DNA of 34,592 nt from Akkermansiaceae bacterium (GTDB lineage Bacteria > Verrucomicrobiota > Verrucomicrobiia > Verrucomicrobiales > Akkermansiaceae). Each line of letters starts with the position of its first letter. Position 1 is the stretch's first letter. Below the pieces are notes generated by a model, which worked only from the letters and a program-made list of their open reading frames with translations, had not been told where the DNA came from and ran no database searches. The stretch lies in the NCBI GenBank assembly GCA_903908495.1, contig CAIVSK010000221.1:1-34592 (forward strand), given 5' to 3'. This document shows positions 1 to 7,996 of the stretch, in pieces. A program made the translations under genes and the position numbers.

Positions 1-3000
1 CCGCCGACGTGTACCAGGCGTTTGCGCATGAACTGGATCGGCAACAACTGCCGGCCTTGCTGACCCAGACCGGTTGCTTCGGCTGCTGCGCGCAGGAGCC
101 CCTGGTCAACCTCCGCCTGCCGGGCCAGCCGCTGGTCATTCTGAGCAAAGTGACGCCGACCGCCGTCCCAAAGTTGGTCGCAGCCTTGGCCGCAGGCGAC
201 GTCCCTCGCGAACTGGCATTGTGCCGGATCGAAACCTGGGATCACCTAACCACCGAAACAATCGCCTATGGCAAGGGCTTGGCGGACATTCCGCTGTGGC
301 ATGACGTGCCTTTCTTCAAGTGGCAGAAAAAAATCGTGCTGCGCGACTGCGGGCTGATCAACCCGGAGGACATCGAGGAGTATCTGGCCGTCGGCGGCTA
401 CGCCACACTGTTCGCGGCGCTGCGCGGCACCCCCGAGGCGGCGTTGGATCAGGTGAAACTCTCAGGCCTGCGCGGACGCGGCGGCGCCGGCTTCCCGGTC
501 TGGCGCAAATGGGACCTGATGAAACGCGAAAACGCCAATAAAAAATATATCATCTGCAACGCCGACGAGGGCGATCCGGGCGCCTACATGAACCGCAATG
601 AGATCGAGAGCGATCCCCACATGCTCATCGAGGGCATGATCGTCGGCGCCTTCGCCATGGGCGCGGCCGAGGGAATTCTTTATGTGCGCGCCGAATATCC
701 CTTAGCCGTGGAGCGGTTGCGCCGCGCGGTCGATCAGGCCCGTGAGTTAGGGATGCTTGGCACCGGCATCCTGGGCAGCGGCTTCGCTTTCGACCTGCAC
801 CTCGTCGAAGGTGCCGGTGCCTTCGTGTGCGGCGAGGAAACCGCCTTGATCGCCTCGATCGAGGGCTTGGCCGGGCGGCCGCGCACCCGCCCACCGTTCC
901 CCGCCCGCAAAGGCCTGTGGGGCAAACCGACCAACATCAACAATGTCGAAACCTGGTGCAACATCCCCGCCATCCTGGCCAAGGGCGGGGCTTGGTTTGC
1001 CAAAACCGGCACCGCCGGCAGTCCCGGCACCAAGGTGTTCTCGCTGGTCGGCAAGGTCAAAAACACCGGCTTGGTAGAACTCCCGCTCGGCGAAACCCTC
1101 GCCACCCTGGTTTACAAAATCGGCGGCGGCGCCCCCGTCGGCAAAGCCGTCAAGGCCATCCAAAGTGGCGGCCCATCCGGCGGCTGCATCCCCACCCGCC
1201 TGTTCTCCACACCCATCGAATATGAATCGCTTCAGGCGTTAGGCGCTATCATGGGCTCCGGCGGCATGGTCGTGATGGACCAGGAAAATTGCATGGTCGA
1301 TGTCGCCCGCTATTTCCTCGAATTCACCACCTCCGAGTCCTGCGGCAAATGCGTTCCCTGCCGCGAGGGCTTGAACCAAATCCTGCGCATCCTCAAGGCC
1401 ATCACCGAGGGACGCGGCGAACTGGCCGACCTGGACCGGTTAGAACATCTGGGCAAGGTCATCGGCGATACCGCGCTTTGCGGCCTGGGCCAGACAGGCC
1501 CCAACCCCGTCCTAACAACACTGAAGTATTTCCGCGACGAGTACGAACAACATATCACGGAAAAGCGCTGCGCGGCCGGCGAGTGCCAGGCGTTGTTCCG
1601 CGCGCCTTGCGAGAATTCCTGCCCCCTGCACATGAACATCCCCGGCTACCTCCAGTTGCTCAAAGAGCACCGGATGCAGGATGCCTTCGAGTTGGTCATC
1701 CGCGACAACCCGCTGCCCGCCACCACCGGCCGCATCTGCCGCTACCATTGCAAAGTGCGTTGCCGCCGCGCCGATGCCGATGAGGCCGTCGCCCAGGGCG
1801 AGGTCCACCGCTACATCGCCGACTATGCCTATAACACCGGCCTGGCCGACACGGTACACGAAAAATTGTTAGCCGAACGCCTGCCCGCCACCGGCCGCAA
1901 AATCGCGGTGATCGGTGCCGGTCCGGCGGGGGTGACCGCAGCGTACTATCTGGCGCGCCTGGGCCATGCGGTGACAATCTACGACGCCAACGAAGGGCCG
2001 GGCGGCATCGTGCGCTTCACCATTCCCGAGTATCGATTGCCGCGGGCCGTGCTCGAACGCGAAATCGGATTCATCAAGCGCTTCGGGGTGAAGTTCAAGT
2101 ATCGCACGCGGGTCGGCACCGACGTCCAACTGGCACAACTGGAGAATGCGTTTGATGCAATCTTTGTCGCGGTGGGGGCCCAGGACAATACCTCGCTGGC
2201 AATCCCGGGAATCAACTTGCGCGGCGTCATTCCCGGCGTCGAGTTTCTCGAGGAAGTGGCCCGCGACCGCCGGCCCAATGTCGGCCAGCGGGTATGCGTC
2301 ATCGGTGCCGGCAACGTCGCCATCGACGCCGCGCGCTCCGCCCACCGCATCGGTGCCCAGGTCACGGTCATCTATCGGCGGGAGCGCGCCGACATGTCGG
2401 CGCACGCCGATGAAGTCTGCGATGCCGAACGCGAGGGCGTGAAGTTCCGCTTTCTGGTCGCACCGAAATCGGTCGTCGGCAGCAAGGGACTCGTCACCGG
2501 CCTCGAGATCGAACGGATGATTCCCGGCGATGTCGATTCCTCCGGCCGCCGCACTCCGGTAGCCAGTGGCCAAGGTGAGATCATCCCCTGTGATACGGTG
2601 ATGCTGGCCATCGGCGAGCGGGTCAACGCCGATTTTCTCAAACCCTTGGGCATCAGTCTCCACAACAATGGCACCATCGAAGCCCATCCTCTCACGCTTC
2701 AAACCAACCATTCCAAAATCTATGCCGGTGGCGACGCCACCAGCGGGCCCTCCACAGCCTCCGAGGCAATGGCCTCCGGCAAAAAATTCGCGGAGGTGAT
2801 CGACCGCCTGTTGACGGGCGGGGTGAGCCGTTTCCCGCAGTTGTTCCGGGACATCCGTTATTCCAACGAAGTTCCGGCGCCCCCCCAACCCGGCGGCAAA
2901 CGCCCCCTGCGCGAACTCCCGGTGGCCGCTCGCCGCGGCAATTTCTGGGAAATATCCTCAGGCCTGTCCGAAAAAAATGCCCTCGCCGAAGCCTGCCGCT

Positions 3001-3023
3001 GCCTGCGCTGCGACGTGAAATAG
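1..3023 (+). CDS. hydB: HydB/NuoF-like NADH-binding hydrogenase subunit fused to a GltD/NfnB-like oxidoreductase (5' partial)
   Basis: Flavoprotein subunit of a multimeric [FeFe]-hydrogenase, cytoplasmic. The frame is open to the window edge; residues A-D precede the first GTG at 9 and the thioredoxin-like [2Fe-2S] domain lacks its beginning, so the true start lies upstream. Counting from that GTG, the rest of that domain (CFGCC, about 23-27) is followed by the NuoF core with GLRGRGGAGFP at 153-163 (FMN/NADH site) and the [4Fe-4S] ligands C445, C448, C451 and C491. From about 530 a GltD-like module begins: a cysteine-rich ferredoxin-binding part (CENSCP...CRYHCKVRC), two Rossmann GxGxxG motifs (about 634 and 763), a YAGGDATSG flavin motif (about 905) and the usual CRCLRCD end. 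Ten bases separate it from hydA, so the two are co-transcribed. The GltD part may bring NADP(H) or a second flavin, by analogy with NfnB; that is inference. A HydC/NuoE subunit may lie upstream. Confidence 0.93.
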   Translation, partial: ADVYQAFAHELDRQQLPALLTQTGCFGCCAQEPLVNLRLPGQPLVILSKVTPTAVPKLVAALAAGDVPRELALCRIETWDHLTTETIAYGKGLADIPLWHDVPFFKWQKKIVLRDCGLINPEDIEEYLAVGGYATLFAALRGTPEAALDQVKLSGLRGRGGAGFPVWRKWDLMKRENANKKYIICNADEGDPGAYMNRNEIESDPHMLIEGMIVGAFAMGAAEGILYVRAEYPLAVERLRRAVDQARELGMLGTGILGSGFAFDLHLVEGAGAFVCGEETALIASIEGLAGRPRTRPPFPARKGLWGKPTNINNVETWCNIPAILAKGGAWFAKTGTAGSPGTKVFSLVGKVKNTGLVELPLGETLATLVYKIGGGAPVGKAVKAIQSGGPSGGCIPTRLFSTPIEYESLQALGAIMGSGGMVVMDQENCMVDVARYFLEFTTSESCGKCVPCREGLNQILRILKAITEGRGELADLDRLEHLGKVIGDTALCGLGQTGPNPVLTTLKYFRDEYEQHITEKRCAAGECQALFRAPCENSCPLHMNIPGYLQLLKEHRMQDAFELVIRDNPLPATTGRICRYHCKVRCRRADADEAVAQGEVHRYIADYAYNTGLADTVHEKLLAERLPATGRKIAVIGAGPAGVTAAYYLARLGHAVTIYDANEGPGGIVRFTIPEYRLPRAVLEREIGFIKRFGVKFKYRTRVGTDVQLAQLENAFDAIFVAVGAQDNTSLAIPGINLRGVIPGVEFLEEVARDRRPNVGQRVCVIGAGNVAIDAARSAHRIGAQVTVIYRRERADMSAHADEVCDAEREGVKFRFLVAPKSVVGSKGLVTGLEIERMIPGDVDSSGRRTPVASGQGEIIPCDTVMLAIGERVNADFLKPLGISLHNNGTIEAHPLTLQTNHSKIYAGGDATSGPSTASEAMASGKKFAEVIDRLLTGGVSRFPQLFRDIRYSNEVPAPPQPGGKRPLRELPVAARRGNFWEISSGLSEKNALAEACRCLRCDVK

Positions 3024-3033
3024 ACCCCCCCCC

Positions 3034-4878
3034 ATGAATGAATCCGTATCCATCAGCATCGACGGTTGGCGCTACACGGTGCCCGCCGGAATCACCATTC
3101 TGCAAGCCTGTCGCGACTCGGGCATCGAGGTGCCCGCCCTTTGTTATATGGAAGGACTCGTCGCCGATGCCGCCTGTTCGCTCTGCGTGGTCGAGGTCAA
3201 AGGTGCCCGCACCCTCACCCGCTCCTGCGTCAATCTCGTGTTCGATGGCATGGCCATCTCGACCCGCAGCGAACGGGTGCGCGACGCCCGCAAGACCAAC
3301 CTCGAGTTGCTGCTGGCCAATCACCCGCAGGATTGCTTCACCTGCGATCGCAACCAAAACTGCGAGTTGCGCACTTTGGCGTTCGATCTCGGCGTGCGCG
3401 AAACCCCATACGCGCCCACCCGCCGCCTCAATCGCCCGGTGGACGACAGCTCGGACTCGATCGTCCGCGATCCTAACAAATGCATCCTGTGCAAACGCTG
3501 CGTCGCCGTGTGCGCCAAGGTCCAGGGCGTGCATGCCATCGACACCATCAACCGCGGCCAGAACACCGTCGTCTCCACCTTTGGCAACAACGGCCTCGCC
3601 CATGCCTATTGCGTCAACTGCGGCCAATGCGTGATGGTCTGCCCGACCGGCGCGCTGGTCGAGAAATCCGAGGTCGCCCAGGTGTGGAAGGCGCTGGCCG
3701 ATCCGAAAAAAACCGTGGTGGTGCAAACGGCACCCGCCGTGCGTGTGGCCATCGGCGAGGCTTTCGGCTTCCCCCAGGGCACCCCGCTCACCGGCAAGCT
3801 GTCCGCCGCACTGCGCCGGCTCGGTTTCAACGGCGTCTTTGATACCAACTTCGCCGCTGATCTAACCATCATGGAAGAGGGCCACGAGCTCATCGACCGG
3901 CTGACCCACCAAGGCGTGCTGCCGATGATCACCTCATGTTCACCCGGCTGGATCAAGTTTGCCGAGCACTTCTATCCAGACCTGCTGGGGCATCTCTCCA
4001 CCTGCAAGTCACCCCAACAAATGTTCGGCCCGCTCGCCAAAACATTCTATGCCGAAAAACTCCACCTCGACCCGCGCGACATCGTCGTGGTCTCAATCAT
4101 GCCCTGCACCGCCAAAAAGTTTGAAGCCCGGCGGCCCGAGATGGATGGTGCCTTCCGCTATTGGAAGACCAAGCTGGGCCTGACCGATACCGGACATTTC
4201 CCCGACGTCGACCAGGTTCTAACCACCCGCGAGCTGGCCCGCATGCTCAAGGAGGCCGGCATCGACTTTGCGCGGCTCGCCGACGAGCCGTTCGATGATC
4301 CACTGGGTGAATCCACCGGCGCGGCTGTCATCTTCGGGGTCACCGGCGGGGTCATGGAAGCTGCCCTCCGCACCGCCTGCGAGGTCGTCACCGGCCAACC
4401 CCTGCCGAAAATCGATTTCGAGCAAGTCCGCGGACTCGAGGGAATCAAGCAGGCCGATATCGAGGTCGGCGATCTATCACTCAAAGTCGCAGTCGCCAAC
4501 GGGCTGGCCAATGCGCGGGTGCTCGTCGAGCAGATCAAGGCCGGCGAGTCGCCCTATCACTTCATCGAGATCATGACCTGCCCCGGCGGTTGCATCGGTG
4601 GCGGCGGCCAACCGATCTCCCGCGAGAAAAACACCAAGAACCGCCGCATGGCCGGGATCTATCAGGCAGATAAGAGCCTGCCGCTGCGCAAGTCCCATGA
4701 GAACCCCTCGGTGCAGGCGCTCTATCAACAATTCCTCGGCCAGCCGCTCGGCCATCTCTCACACGAGTTGCTGCACACCCACTACCTCAAGCGCGGCACC
4801 CGCACCTGCAGTGACGACAGCCCGGTCCCACCCAAGGGCAATCCTGGTGCTGGAAAGGAAGATAGAAACCACGGATAA
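3034..4878 (+). CDS. hydA: [FeFe]-hydrogenase catalytic subunit HydA
   Basis: Catalytic subunit that interconverts protons and H2; 614 aa, close to other multimeric HydA/HndD proteins. An N-terminal plant-type [2Fe-2S] domain (C37, C48, C51, C65) is followed by the His-Cys3 cluster motif (H97, C101, C104, C110), two [4Fe-4S] ferredoxin motifs (C150-C160 and C193-C203) and the H-cluster domain. The three signatures are L1 TSCSPGW (300-306), L2 MPCTAKK with C358, and L3 EIMTCPGGCIGGGGQP with C516 and C520; the C-terminal small-subunit-like region is present. L1 has Ser where the usual TSCCPxW motif has a second Cys. There is no signal peptide, so the enzyme should be cytoplasmic and paired with the preceding subunit. 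The last codons (KEDRNHG) lie inside one arm of a palindromic repeat, so the C-terminus seems to have been altered by it. No hydEFG maturases are in the window. Confidence 0.96.
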   Translation: MNESVSISIDGWRYTVPAGITILQACRDSGIEVPALCYMEGLVADAACSLCVVEVKGARTLTRSCVNLVFDGMAISTRSERVRDARKTNLELLLANHPQDCFTCDRNQNCELRTLAFDLGVRETPYAPTRRLNRPVDDSSDSIVRDPNKCILCKRCVAVCAKVQGVHAIDTINRGQNTVVSTFGNNGLAHAYCVNCGQCVMVCPTGALVEKSEVAQVWKALADPKKTVVVQTAPAVRVAIGEAFGFPQGTPLTGKLSAALRRLGFNGVFDTNFAADLTIMEEGHELIDRLTHQGVLPMITSCSPGWIKFAEHFYPDLLGHLSTCKSPQQMFGPLAKTFYAEKLHLDPRDIVVVSIMPCTAKKFEARRPEMDGAFRYWKTKLGLTDTGHFPDVDQVLTTRELARMLKEAGIDFARLADEPFDDPLGESTGAAVIFGVTGGVMEAALRTACEVVTGQPLPKIDFEQVRGLEGIKQADIEVGDLSLKVAVANGLANARVLVEQIKAGESPYHFIEIMTCPGGCIGGGGQPISREKNTKNRRMAGIYQADKSLPLRKSHENPSVQALYQQFLGQPLGHLSHELLHTHYLKRGTRTCSDDSPVPPKGNPGAGKEDRNHG

Positions 4879-4991
4879 GCTGGCGCTTATCTATCAAGCA
4901 TATGACTCATCGAAATGGCGCATGCCAAAAGATTCATAACTCTTTCTTTATCCGTGCAATCCGTGCAATCCGTGGTTTCCATTTTCCTATC
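4853..4991. repeat. Palindromic element with 24-bp imperfect terminal inverted repeats
   Basis: The arm at 4853-4876 and the reverse complement of 4968-4991 match at 21 of 24 positions; both contain the word GAAACCACGGAT. Next to the right arm, CCGTGCAAT is repeated in tandem (4952-4969) before CCGTGG. The left arm runs into the hydA stop codon. The layout resembles a small non-coding mobile or REP/MITE-like element between convergent genes. Confidence 0.6.
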
Positions 4992-4995
4992 TAGC

Positions 4996-5018
4996 ATAAT
5001 GCATGACTTATGCATTAT
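4996..5018. other. Perfect 9-bp hairpin between convergent hydA and ispA
   Basis: ATAATGCAT, loop GACTT, ATGCATTAT: a perfect 9-bp stem. It lies in the convergent gap and could help end transcription, but it is AT-rich and has no T-tract on either strand, so a terminator role is only a possibility. Confidence 0.35.
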
Positions 5019-5047
5019 ATGGCAAATCTTCAATGGAGGGCTGGGGC

Positions 5048-5929
5048 TCAGTACTCCCGCTTGAGCAGGTGCTCGGCGATTTCGCGGAGACGCTTGGCCT
5101 TGCCAGCCAACGGCGCAAGCGCATCCATGGCCGCGCAGGTCAAACGCGCGGCCTCGCGGCGGGACGCGGCAAGCCCGAAAATGGACGGATAGGTGGCCTT
5201 GCCGACCGCTTGGTCCTTGCCGGCGGTTTTGCCCAGCACCGCGGTGCTTTGGGTGACGTCGAGGATGTCGTCGATCACCTGGAACGCGAGTCCGAGGGCG
5301 TGACCAAATGCGCTTAGCGCGGCAAGCTTGGCGGGAGTGGCGTTGGCGCTCATGGCACCGAGCCGCAGCGCGGCGGTCAGCAGCGCGGCGGTTTTCGCCT
5401 CGTGAATACCGACGAGCTCACGCCGCGTGAGTTTTCTCCCTTCGCCTTCCAGATCCATGACCTGCCCACCGATCAGGTGCGTGCTGTCACCGGCTTGGGC
5501 CAGCGCGGCCACGCAGTCGCCGGTGCTGTAGCGACGGGTGCCGGGCGCCTGGGCCAGCGCCGCGAAGGCGTGGGTCAACAGGGCATCACCACACAACACC
5601 GCCATGCCCTCGCCGTATACTTTGTGACAGGTCGGCCGACCGCGCCGCAGGTCATCGTCATCCATGCACGGCAGATCGTCGTGCACCAACGAGTAAGTGT
5701 GCAGCAACTCGACCGCACAGGCCGCCGCCAACGCATCGGCGGCGGTGCCGCCGCAAGCCTCGGCCGCCGCCAGACACAGCACCGGGCGCAGGCGCTTGCC
5801 ACCGGCAAACACGGAATAGCGCATCGCTGCGTGCAAGGTCACGGGTCGTCGCTTGGCCGGAGGCAGCAACGCATCCAAAGCCGCGTCCACTTCGGCGACG
5901 CGGGCGGCGAGATAAGGTTTGAGCGGCAT
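5048..5929 (-). CDS. ispA: Polyprenyl (farnesyl/geranylgeranyl) diphosphate synthase
   Basis: Trans-prenyltransferase that condenses isopentenyl diphosphate with allylic diphosphates to give C15-C20 products, feeding undecaprenol, quinones and terpenoids. The 293-aa length is typical of bacterial IspA. Visible motifs are the IPP-binding GGKRLRP (43-49), the first aspartate-rich motif DDLPCMDDDD (84-93) with LRRGRPTCH after it, a Q-rich HLIGGQVMDL segment (151-160), HEAKTAAL (176-183) and the second aspartate-rich motif DDILD (220-224). The insertion in the first aspartate motif fits the bacterial FPP/GGPP synthase type; chain length cannot be fixed from sequence alone. It begins at an ATG 34 bases after the holA stop, so the two are probably co-transcribed. 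Confidence 0.93.
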   Translation of the reverse strand: MPLKPYLAARVAEVDAALDALLPPAKRRPVTLHAAMRYSVFAGGKRLRPVLCLAAAEACGGTAADALAAACAVELLHTYSLVHDDLPCMDDDDLRRGRPTCHKVYGEGMAVLCGDALLTHAFAALAQAPGTRRYSTGDCVAALAQAGDSTHLIGGQVMDLEGEGRKLTRRELVGIHEAKTAALLTAALRLGAMSANATPAKLAALSAFGHALGLAFQVIDDILDVTQSTAVLGKTAGKDQAVGKATYPSIFGLAASRREAARLTCAAMDALAPLAGKAKRLREIAEHLLKREY

Positions 5930-5963
5930 GGGATGGTGGCGCGTGGTGAAGTGTGGTTGGTTC

Positions 5964-7124
5964 TCAGCGACGGGTCAGGGCCGCCGGCTTGTTGGTAGAC
6001 TTGCGGGCTGCCGCCACCTCCGCAATCAGCCGGTGCAGGACGAGCCGATGGTCCAGACCGGTGGTCACCAGCGCCTGATCCGCCTTGACGGTGGCCTCCA
6101 TCACCCTTTGCAGACCCTCAAGCTCAAAATTGCCGGCCATCGCCACACATAGGAAAATCGGATACACATTCACCCCGCTGCCGTCCTTCTTTTGCGGCAA
6201 CCAGGCGCGGTCCGCCTCCGGCAAGCGGTTGAGCCCTCCGGAAAAGGCCCCGTAACTGCCGGTGGGCACCTTGAACTTGTCGCAGATCAGCTTCGCCATG
6301 AATAGATTCCGAACGGTCGGTATAATCGATGCCCGCATGATGCCGATCGCTGATTCATCGGCGCCGAGCTGCTGGTCGATGAGTTGGATGGCGCGCGCGA
6401 CATCGCCTTTCTGGATGGCCTGGCCGATTTCAAAGACGGCGGCGGCGCGGCTCAGCGGGACGAGTTGGTGGACATCCTCGGTGGTGACCTCACGGCGTTG
6501 GGGGCCGAGGAACAAGTCGAGTTTCTCGAGTTCGTTGCCGATCTGTTGGGTGGCCTCGCCGGCGAGCAGGACGAAAAGGGCGAGGGCGTCGGCGTGGAAG
6601 CTCAGGCCAAGTTCGCGGGCGCGTTTGGACACCAGCGACGCGACTTGCTCAGTCCAGCCTTCGCGGCTGGTATCAATGAGGTCAAAGACATGGACCTCGG
6701 CGGATTTCTCAATGAATTTCCAAAACCCCCGGCGTTTGTCCACGCCCTGGGCGGTGAGGAGGAATTTCACGCCGTCAGGCAGGCCTTTTTCCAGGGTGGC
6801 GCGCAGGCTGTCGACGCCGTCTTCGGTGCGTTGCGAACGACCGGTGACGTTGTCCGCGAGGAAATTGGCATTGCGCAGCCAGACCACCTTGTCGCCACCA
6901 AACATCGGGATGGTGAGCAAGGCCTGCACCGTCGAGGCGCAGATGCCGAAGGCGGAGTCCGAGTTGTCGGCGATGCCGTCGATGGTCTCGTGGGTGAAGC
7001 CATCGTCACCACCGCCGGTAAGCTGGTTATGGAGCAGCAATGCCTGTTCGCGCACCTGGCCCTCGTCACTGCCGATCAGCGCGAAGAAGTTGCCGGAGGG
7101 TTGGGGTTTGGGTTTCGCTGCCAC
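5964..7124 (-). CDS. holA: DNA polymerase III subunit delta (HolA)
   Basis: Clamp-loader delta subunit, which opens the beta sliding clamp. The order is a degenerate AAA+-like N-terminal domain (FFALIGSDEGQVREQA), a segment typical of delta (MFGGDKVVWLRNANFL, then LPDGVKFLLTAQGVDKRRGFWKFI), a middle helical part with EATQQIGNELEKLDLF, and the C-terminal collar domain with VFEIGQAIQKGDVARAIQLIDQQL. There is no functional P-loop, as expected for delta. I chose the GTG at 7124 (386 aa); an in-frame TTG at 7160 would add 12 residues, and neither has a clear ribosome binding site. The C-terminus (RKSTNKPAALTRR) is basic. Confidence 0.88.
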   Translation of the reverse strand: MAAKPKPQPSGNFFALIGSDEGQVREQALLLHNQLTGGGDDGFTHETIDGIADNSDSAFGICASTVQALLTIPMFGGDKVVWLRNANFLADNVTGRSQRTEDGVDSLRATLEKGLPDGVKFLLTAQGVDKRRGFWKFIEKSAEVHVFDLIDTSREGWTEQVASLVSKRARELGLSFHADALALFVLLAGEATQQIGNELEKLDLFLGPQRREVTTEDVHQLVPLSRAAAVFEIGQAIQKGDVARAIQLIDQQLGADESAIGIMRASIIPTVRNLFMAKLICDKFKVPTGSYGAFSGGLNRLPEADRAWLPQKKDGSGVNVYPIFLCVAMAGNFELEGLQRVMEATVKADQALVTTGLDHRLVLHRLIAEVAAARKSTNKPAALTRR

Positions 7125-7223
7125 GGGCCGAGTCGTAGCGCAATCCGGGTGGCGCGGCAAGGCCGGGCTGCTGGGAGCGGAAGGATCGTGACGAAATCTT
7201 GCGTGACAGACGCAGAATCAGCA

Positions 7224-7787
7224 TCAGGGCGGCATGGCTTCGGATCTTCCTTTTACCAGCAAGATCAGCCCGACACACGCCATCCCGGCAAGGAGAATCA
7301 GGGTCGCGATACCACCGAAGACAAAGAAGCTCCCGGCGGGTATCACACCAGGGTTGAATTCATCAAAAACCAGCGCCCCTATGACACCTGCATAGCCCAA
7401 TAGGCTCATGCCAAAGAGAGGTCCCGCCCCGACAAGAGTGGCAATGGCCCTTTCCCGCCGCCCATTGGTCAAACGATGCGCGAACAAAAACCAGGCCGCA
7501 AGAAATAGAATTGAATACATCAACATGAGCACTGGGTAGGGGAACGGCAGCTCGGGCGAGGTGCTATCGTTAGCCAAAGCAAGCCGATTGAGCCGCGCGA
7601 CAAAAAATAGCACCCCCATGAAACTGCACGCACTGAAGGCGGCCAGCGCGATGTTGAGCAGGGCGAGTCGCAGGCCGTTGAGCCAGGGATTGGCACCAGG
7701 TTGAAACAGACGGAATGGTCTCATTGAGGCGGTTTCCCAAGGTTTCGCATTCGAGGTGGGGTTGCTAGGTGAGGTTGCTTGATTCAT
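7224..7787 (-). CDS. Small membrane protein of unknown function (about 4 TM)
   Basis: Not recognised. The 187-aa protein has a polar N-terminus (about 1-38) followed by four hydrophobic segments: about 40-65 (ALLNIALAAFSACSFMGVLFFVA), 85-105 (YPVLMLMYSILFLAAWFLFA), 119-140 (LVGAGPLFGMSLLGYAGVIGALV) and 150-178 (GSFFVFGGIATLILLAGMACVGLILLV). No catalytic motif is visible. The ATG at 7787 gives a long soluble start; an in-frame ATG at 7724 would begin just before the first membrane segment. It lies 63-99 bases upstream of holA, depending on the holA start, on the same strand, so it may share a transcript, but its role cannot be inferred. Confidence 0.6.
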   Translation of the reverse strand: MNQATSPSNPTSNAKPWETASMRPFRLFQPGANPWLNGLRLALLNIALAAFSACSFMGVLFFVARLNRLALANDSTSPELPFPYPVLMLMYSILFLAAWFLFAHRLTNGRRERAIATLVGAGPLFGMSLLGYAGVIGALVFDEFNPGVIPAGSFFVFGGIATLILLAGMACVGLILLVKGRSEAMPP

Positions 7788-7996
7788 TGCGTTGAGATGG
7801 TCGCACCCGAGTGTGAAATCCGTGTGAAGCCGGGATGAAATTGTGCTGCTCTTTTACACTCCGTGGTTTTGCAACATACTGCATTTACCCGGTAATCGCC
7901 ACCGGTGGGGCACGCCGGCGAGATCGGCAATCCGGGCATCGGCAGTCACGCGGATCAGGTCCACGGGAATCCCGGTGATCGAATCGACGATGCCGC

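Noticed and set aside
1869..3726. Long antisense frames (339 and 344 codons) opposite the hydrogenase genes
   Set aside because: They are shadows of high-GC coding DNA; their translations show no domains, while the plus-strand genes have complete motif sets.
7847..7996. Coding-like stretch after tyrS on the minus strand (GIVDSITGIPVDLIRV...)
   Set aside because: It reads in one frame for about 46 codons to a stop, but has no plausible start and no recognised family. It could be a gene remnant, but I cannot support that.
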